In this document: in pieces, positions 61,245 to 64,000 of the stretch | How positions within the stretch are numbered: position 1 is the stretch's first letter | How the letters are laid out: the number at the start of each line of letters is the position of its first letter | Source of the DNA: Ketogulonicigenium robustum | GTDB lineage: Bacteria; Pseudomonadota; Alphaproteobacteria; Rhodobacterales; Rhodobacteraceae | DNA: 64,000 bases | Reading direction: 5' to 3' | Assembly (NCBI RefSeq): GCF_002117445.1 | Contig: NZ_CP019938.1 | Location: 1-64,000, forward strand | Translations under genes and position numbers: made by a program | Notes under the pieces: model-generated | Database searches by the model: none | Told to the model about the DNA's origin: nothing | Seen by the model: only the letters and a program-made list of their open reading frames with translations

Positions 61245-61281
61245 AAAGCGCCCCCCGCAAGATGCTGCGGGGGGCTGCCAT
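61245..61281. terminator. Bidirectional terminator between the amidohydrolase and phytase-like genes
   Basis: Ten-base perfect stem GCCCCCCGCA (61250-61259) with TGCGGGGGGC (61266-61275) and a six-base loop. Five A precede it, giving a T-tract for the minus-strand transcript, and TTTT follows a few bases later for the plus strand. Confidence 0.85.
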
Positions 61282-61282
61282 T

Positions 61283-62626
61283 TTAGTCGGCTTTCAGGAA
61301 GTCGGCGACGTCCAGCAAGATGACTTCGTTATCATCGGCACGGCCGAATTCGCGCCCGACCGAGAACGGGTAGTTGTTGTCGTTAGCGACGACGATGGTG
61401 GTCTCGTTCACCCAATCGACATCCTCGATCGTCATGAAGGGGAAGTTGAACACGCCGTCGATGGTGCCGCGCGGGGCAAGGCCGTTCGGGTCGGCGATGT
61501 TCATAAGGTCGATGTAGGCGATTTTTTCCAGCACGCCGTTCTCGTCTGCACGCTCCAGATCGATCAGATAGATACGCTTGAAGTTTGCGGGCTTGGTGAA
61601 GGCGGCGTCGCGGGGGTCGCCCTCGTTCTGGTCGCGTTCAATGACCAGCGCGCGCGTGGTGCCAGGGATCATGTTGAAGCTGCCCATCGAATAGGACGCG
61701 TCTTCCAGCGGGTAGAAACGCACCTTGTCGCCCCAGGCATTGGCGACGGTATCATATTCGAAAATGCGCAGAACCGGCGTGCCGTTGATGGATTCAAAGC
61801 TGCCGTCGGCCCAGTTGTAGACGGTTTTTTCGATCATCGGGTACAGGGTCGTGCCATCCGAACCAAGGGCCATCCCCTCGTACCCGCCCGAGCGTTGGAC
61901 GATCACGTTGTCGGGCAGTTGGCCTGCGGGTGCAGGGGCCTGCACGAACGCGTTGTCGGGCGAACGGTAGAGCTGGCCGTCAACCTCGGTCGCGACCACT
62001 TGCAGCACGCGGCCGTTGCCGTCCAGTTGGATCAGCCACGGGCCGAATTCGTCGCCAATCCAGTAGCCATCGCCGACGGGTTGGATCGATTCGAAATCGA
62101 AGTCTTGGCCGGTCAGGTAGCGGGTATCGGTGGTTTCCGTGACGATGGGGAAGGGCACGATGCGGTCGGGGTCGTGGGCGAAGATCGTCCGTTCAAAGGC
62201 CAGACGGCCTGTGTCGAAGTCGGCTTTGAAGATGCTGAAGTGCAGCATGGCATCGGCCGAGTTCAGCTGATTGCCGTAGCCGTTATCGGTCAGGAACAAG
62301 AAGCGGTTATCGCCAAGGCTGCGGGTCGAGGAAAACCCCTGCACCGGCTGCCCAGCGAACGGGCGCGACAGGCCGGTTTTTTCGTCGAAGATGCCCATAG
62401 GCTGTTCAACCCGCGCGCCAGCCGTAAAGCGGCCCGATTGGGCGAAATAGCTGGGCGCGTCGGCGGGCGGCGCGATGAAAGTGGCTGCGGGCAGTTGGGC
62501 GTGGCCGGCCAGTTGCGCGGGAAACGCGCGGGCATCAGCTGCGGTGTCTTGCGCGTGGGCGGCGGCAGCGATGGCAAGGAAGCTGGCAGAGAGGAGAGCG
62601 GTAAAGCGGACCATTTGCATTTCCAT
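61283..62626 (-). CDS. Esterase-like activity of phytase family protein, exported
   Basis: 447-aa exported beta-propeller protein. The signal peptide (MEMQMVRFTALLSASFLAIAAAAHA) is followed by a phytase-like esterase domain (PF13449 type) with RFTAGARVEQPMGIFDEKTGLSRPFAGQPVQGFSSTRSLGDNRFLFLTDNGYGNQLNSADAML and DYWIGDEFGPWLIQLDGNGRVLQV-like segments. Relatives hydrolyse phosphate esters or are uncharacterised. The start could also be the ATG at 62620 or 62614. No clear Shine-Dalgarno sequence is visible. Confidence 0.85.
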   Translation of the reverse strand: MEMQMVRFTALLSASFLAIAAAAHAQDTAADARAFPAQLAGHAQLPAATFIAPPADAPSYFAQSGRFTAGARVEQPMGIFDEKTGLSRPFAGQPVQGFSSTRSLGDNRFLFLTDNGYGNQLNSADAMLHFSIFKADFDTGRLAFERTIFAHDPDRIVPFPIVTETTDTRYLTGQDFDFESIQPVGDGYWIGDEFGPWLIQLDGNGRVLQVVATEVDGQLYRSPDNAFVQAPAPAGQLPDNVIVQRSGGYEGMALGSDGTTLYPMIEKTVYNWADGSFESINGTPVLRIFEYDTVANAWGDKVRFYPLEDASYSMGSFNMIPGTTRALVIERDQNEGDPRDAAFTKPANFKRIYLIDLERADENGVLEKIAYIDLMNIADPNGLAPRGTIDGVFNFPFMTIEDVDWVNETTIVVANDNNYPFSVGREFGRADDNEVILLDVADFLKAD

Positions 62627-62745
62627 ATGCGGGGGATAAACGCGCCCGTCATCACGGGAAAATGCAACGTAACTGTCGCGTGGGTATGACTTTTTTGTAA
62701 AATTACCGCGGCCGCGCTATGGAACCGCCCCCATCATTAAATGGT

Positions 62746-63735
62746 TCAGGCGCCGGGGAGCAGGCGCAGCCAGCCGGGGGTCGACGCGCCTTGAACTTCG
62801 CCGAAATGGAGCGCGAAGGTCTGTTTCCAGCGTTCGGTCGCCGCGCGGTCTGCCATGAAAGTGGGGAAGTCGTCGAGGTTGGCGTTCGCTTAGTCTCAAG
62901 CGGTTTTGAGGCCGCCCGCCGCTGATGCGCCTATGCACAGCGACCAGCCGTCATACGACTGCAGCTCGGTCGAGACTTGCCATGCCACGGGGGTGCGCCT
63001 CGGCCACCTTCCATCGTACCGACTGGCAGTCATCGCGATCAACGAGTCCGAGCCACCGCTGCCGAAGTTGAGTTCGTTATTGGTCAACACCGCGCGGGGA
63101 GAGTGCGAACCGCGCGCAAATGTTATTTTTTGGTCGGTCATCGCTCGCAGCCAGTTTCGGCCATTGGCCTCGACATAAAGCCTGTAGAGGTCGAGCACCG
63201 CGTCATGATCGTGAGGGTAGCTCGACGCGATTTCGCCCTACCACTCTAGTTTGATAAAATTCAGCGGGCTTGTGGGCACAGTGGTGGCCGGATCTTACAT
63301 ATAACTGAAGGCCAATAGGCCGACCAACAGCCACGCGCCATCGGGATCTTTGAACAGGTCGCGGACATGCTCGTGTCCTTCGTGCTTGGAGGGGAGCAGG
63401 CGGTCTTCAGCCTTCCGGCGGGTGAAATCTTGCAGGGTTTGCAGTTGGATGACATCGGGGATGATACTGCCGGTCGCGCATTGATTGTCGACGTAAGCGC
63501 CGTGCAACTTGCTTTAGTCGACCAAGATTTCGATTGTGATGCGGGGAAAGCGCTGGGTGAAAGCAGGTTTCGTCACTTCGTACTGGGCGGTGTGTCGCCG
63601 CGCACGTCGATCGCCAGCTTGTGCCCTTTGGTGCTTCGGGGACGGCGGTCTCGGATGCGATAGCGGTTTGGGGGAAGGCGCGGAGAGCACGGTTGCAGGA
63701 ACACTGAGGCGGCTGATGCCGGATGTGCGGAACAT
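62746..63735 (-). pseudogene. Decayed solute-binding protein gene (ABC importer, SBP family 1)
   Basis: The minus strand carries a recognisable family 1 periplasmic receptor in one phase from the ATG at 63735: FTQRFPRITIEILVD, DNQCATGSIIPDVIQLQTLQDF, DLFKDPDGAWLLVG, GEIASSYPHDHDAVLDLYRLYVEANGRNW and ITFARGSHSPRAVLTNN. Three in-frame stops interrupt it (TAA at 63514-63516, TAA at 63295-63297, TAG at 63238-63240). The C-terminal end, DDFPTFMADRAATERWKQTFALHFGEVQGASTPGW, lies in another frame, indicating a frameshift near 62900. The N-terminal part after MFRTSGISRLS is also out of register. No permease or ATPase partner is visible nearby. Confidence 0.7.
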
Positions 63736-63822
63736 GGAATTCCTTGTGCTTTGGGCAGCCTCCATCCGGTGCGCGAACCGCTGGTTTACCCGCGATGACG
63801 GTGCGTTGGGGAAGGGAAGATA

Positions 63823-64000
63823 TCAGAGGGTTTTGAATATATCGAACAGGCCGGGGCTTTTGCGCCAGTCGTTTAAGAAGACGGCCACCGATGTGATGAG
63901 CCAGAACATCTGATATTCGATGCCGCCGCGGGCCCAATACAAATTGGGGCCTTTGGCGCTGAATTGCGCCAGCGCGGCGACAGCCATCAGGCCGATCGAA
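63823..64000 (-). CDS. DoxX-like membrane protein, partial (runs off the window)
   Basis: The minus strand from the window end reads without a stop down to a TGA at 63823-63825, giving 58 codons: SIGLMAVAALAQFSAK...NLYWARGGIEYQMFWLITSVAVFLNDWRKSPGLFDIF. Two hydrophobic segments with a GGIEYQMFW motif between them resemble the C-terminus of DoxX-family proteins (terminal oxidase/quinol-related membrane proteins). The start and most of the protein lie beyond the window end, so the family call is modest. Confidence 0.55.
   Translation of the reverse strand, partial: SIGLMAVAALAQFSAKGPNLYWARGGIEYQMFWLITSVAVFLNDWRKSPGLFDIFKTL

Noticed and set aside
1-64000. CRISPR arrays, tRNA or rRNA genes
   Set aside because: No regularly spaced direct repeats, cloverleaf-like segments or rRNA landmarks were noticed while reading.

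Overview
This window reads as the start of a large plasmid or chromid from a GC-rich alphaproteobacterium, most likely a member of the Rhodobacterales (Roseobacter/Paracoccus/Ketogulonicigenium-like). The evidence is a ParA/ParB pair opening exactly at base 1, dense GC-rich coding, many ABC importers, and accessory catabolic genes with no ribosomal, tRNA or other core genes. The genus is an inference from gene style, not a measured match.

Layout. 1-2,480: parA-parB partition genes carrying four identical 16-bp palindromes (candidate parS), three of them inside reading frames; parB appears frameshifted near its start. 2,480-4,186: decayed DNA with remnants of a ring-opening amidohydrolase, fused IS481-like and IS3-like transposase scraps and the tail of an amidohydrolase. 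4,187-18,696: a peptide/amide uptake and hydrolysis island: GntR and LysR regulators, an M20 amidohydrolase with a complete Dpp-type importer, a convergent LysR - M20 - MmgE/PrpD operon, and malic enzyme MaeB. 18,736-23,164: BMP-type nucleoside importer. 23,472-28,696: ECF sigma factor, FecR-like anti-sigma factor and a TonB-dependent receptor fused to a second outer-membrane barrel. 28,763-36,178: Pot-type importer with a GH3 glycosidase, divergent from a LacI regulator, with two large palindromes between them. 36,159-46,494: barstar-like protein, AI-2E permease, a DUF58/MoxR/giant vWA membrane complex and an alkaline phosphatase. 46,700-51,803: MarR-EmrB-EmrA efflux, a PQQ-type sugar dehydrogenase and a DUF983 protein. 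51,808-61,243: LysR plus a second complete Dpp-type importer in one run with an RraA-like protein, a signal-less gamma-glutamyltransferase and an N-formylglutamate amidohydrolase. 61,283-64,000: phytase-like esterase, a decayed solute-binding protein gene and the tail of a DoxX-like gene cut by the window end.

How the genes work together. The replicon is mainly a scavenging toolkit. Two Dpp systems each sit beside cytoplasmic amide/peptide hydrolases (M20 enzymes in the first, gamma-glutamyltransferase and N-formylglutamate amidohydrolase in the second), so imported amide-linked compounds would be cleaved inside the cell. The Pot-type importer plus GH3 enzyme suggests uptake of a glycosylated compound under LacI control. 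The sigma/anti-sigma/receptor trio is a surface-signalling uptake system. The most unusual items are the receptor-barrel fusion, the parS-like palindromes buried in parA/parB, the double LacI-type operator and the second Dpp/gamma-glutamyl operon. Most long antisense reading frames are GC-driven shadows and were left out.
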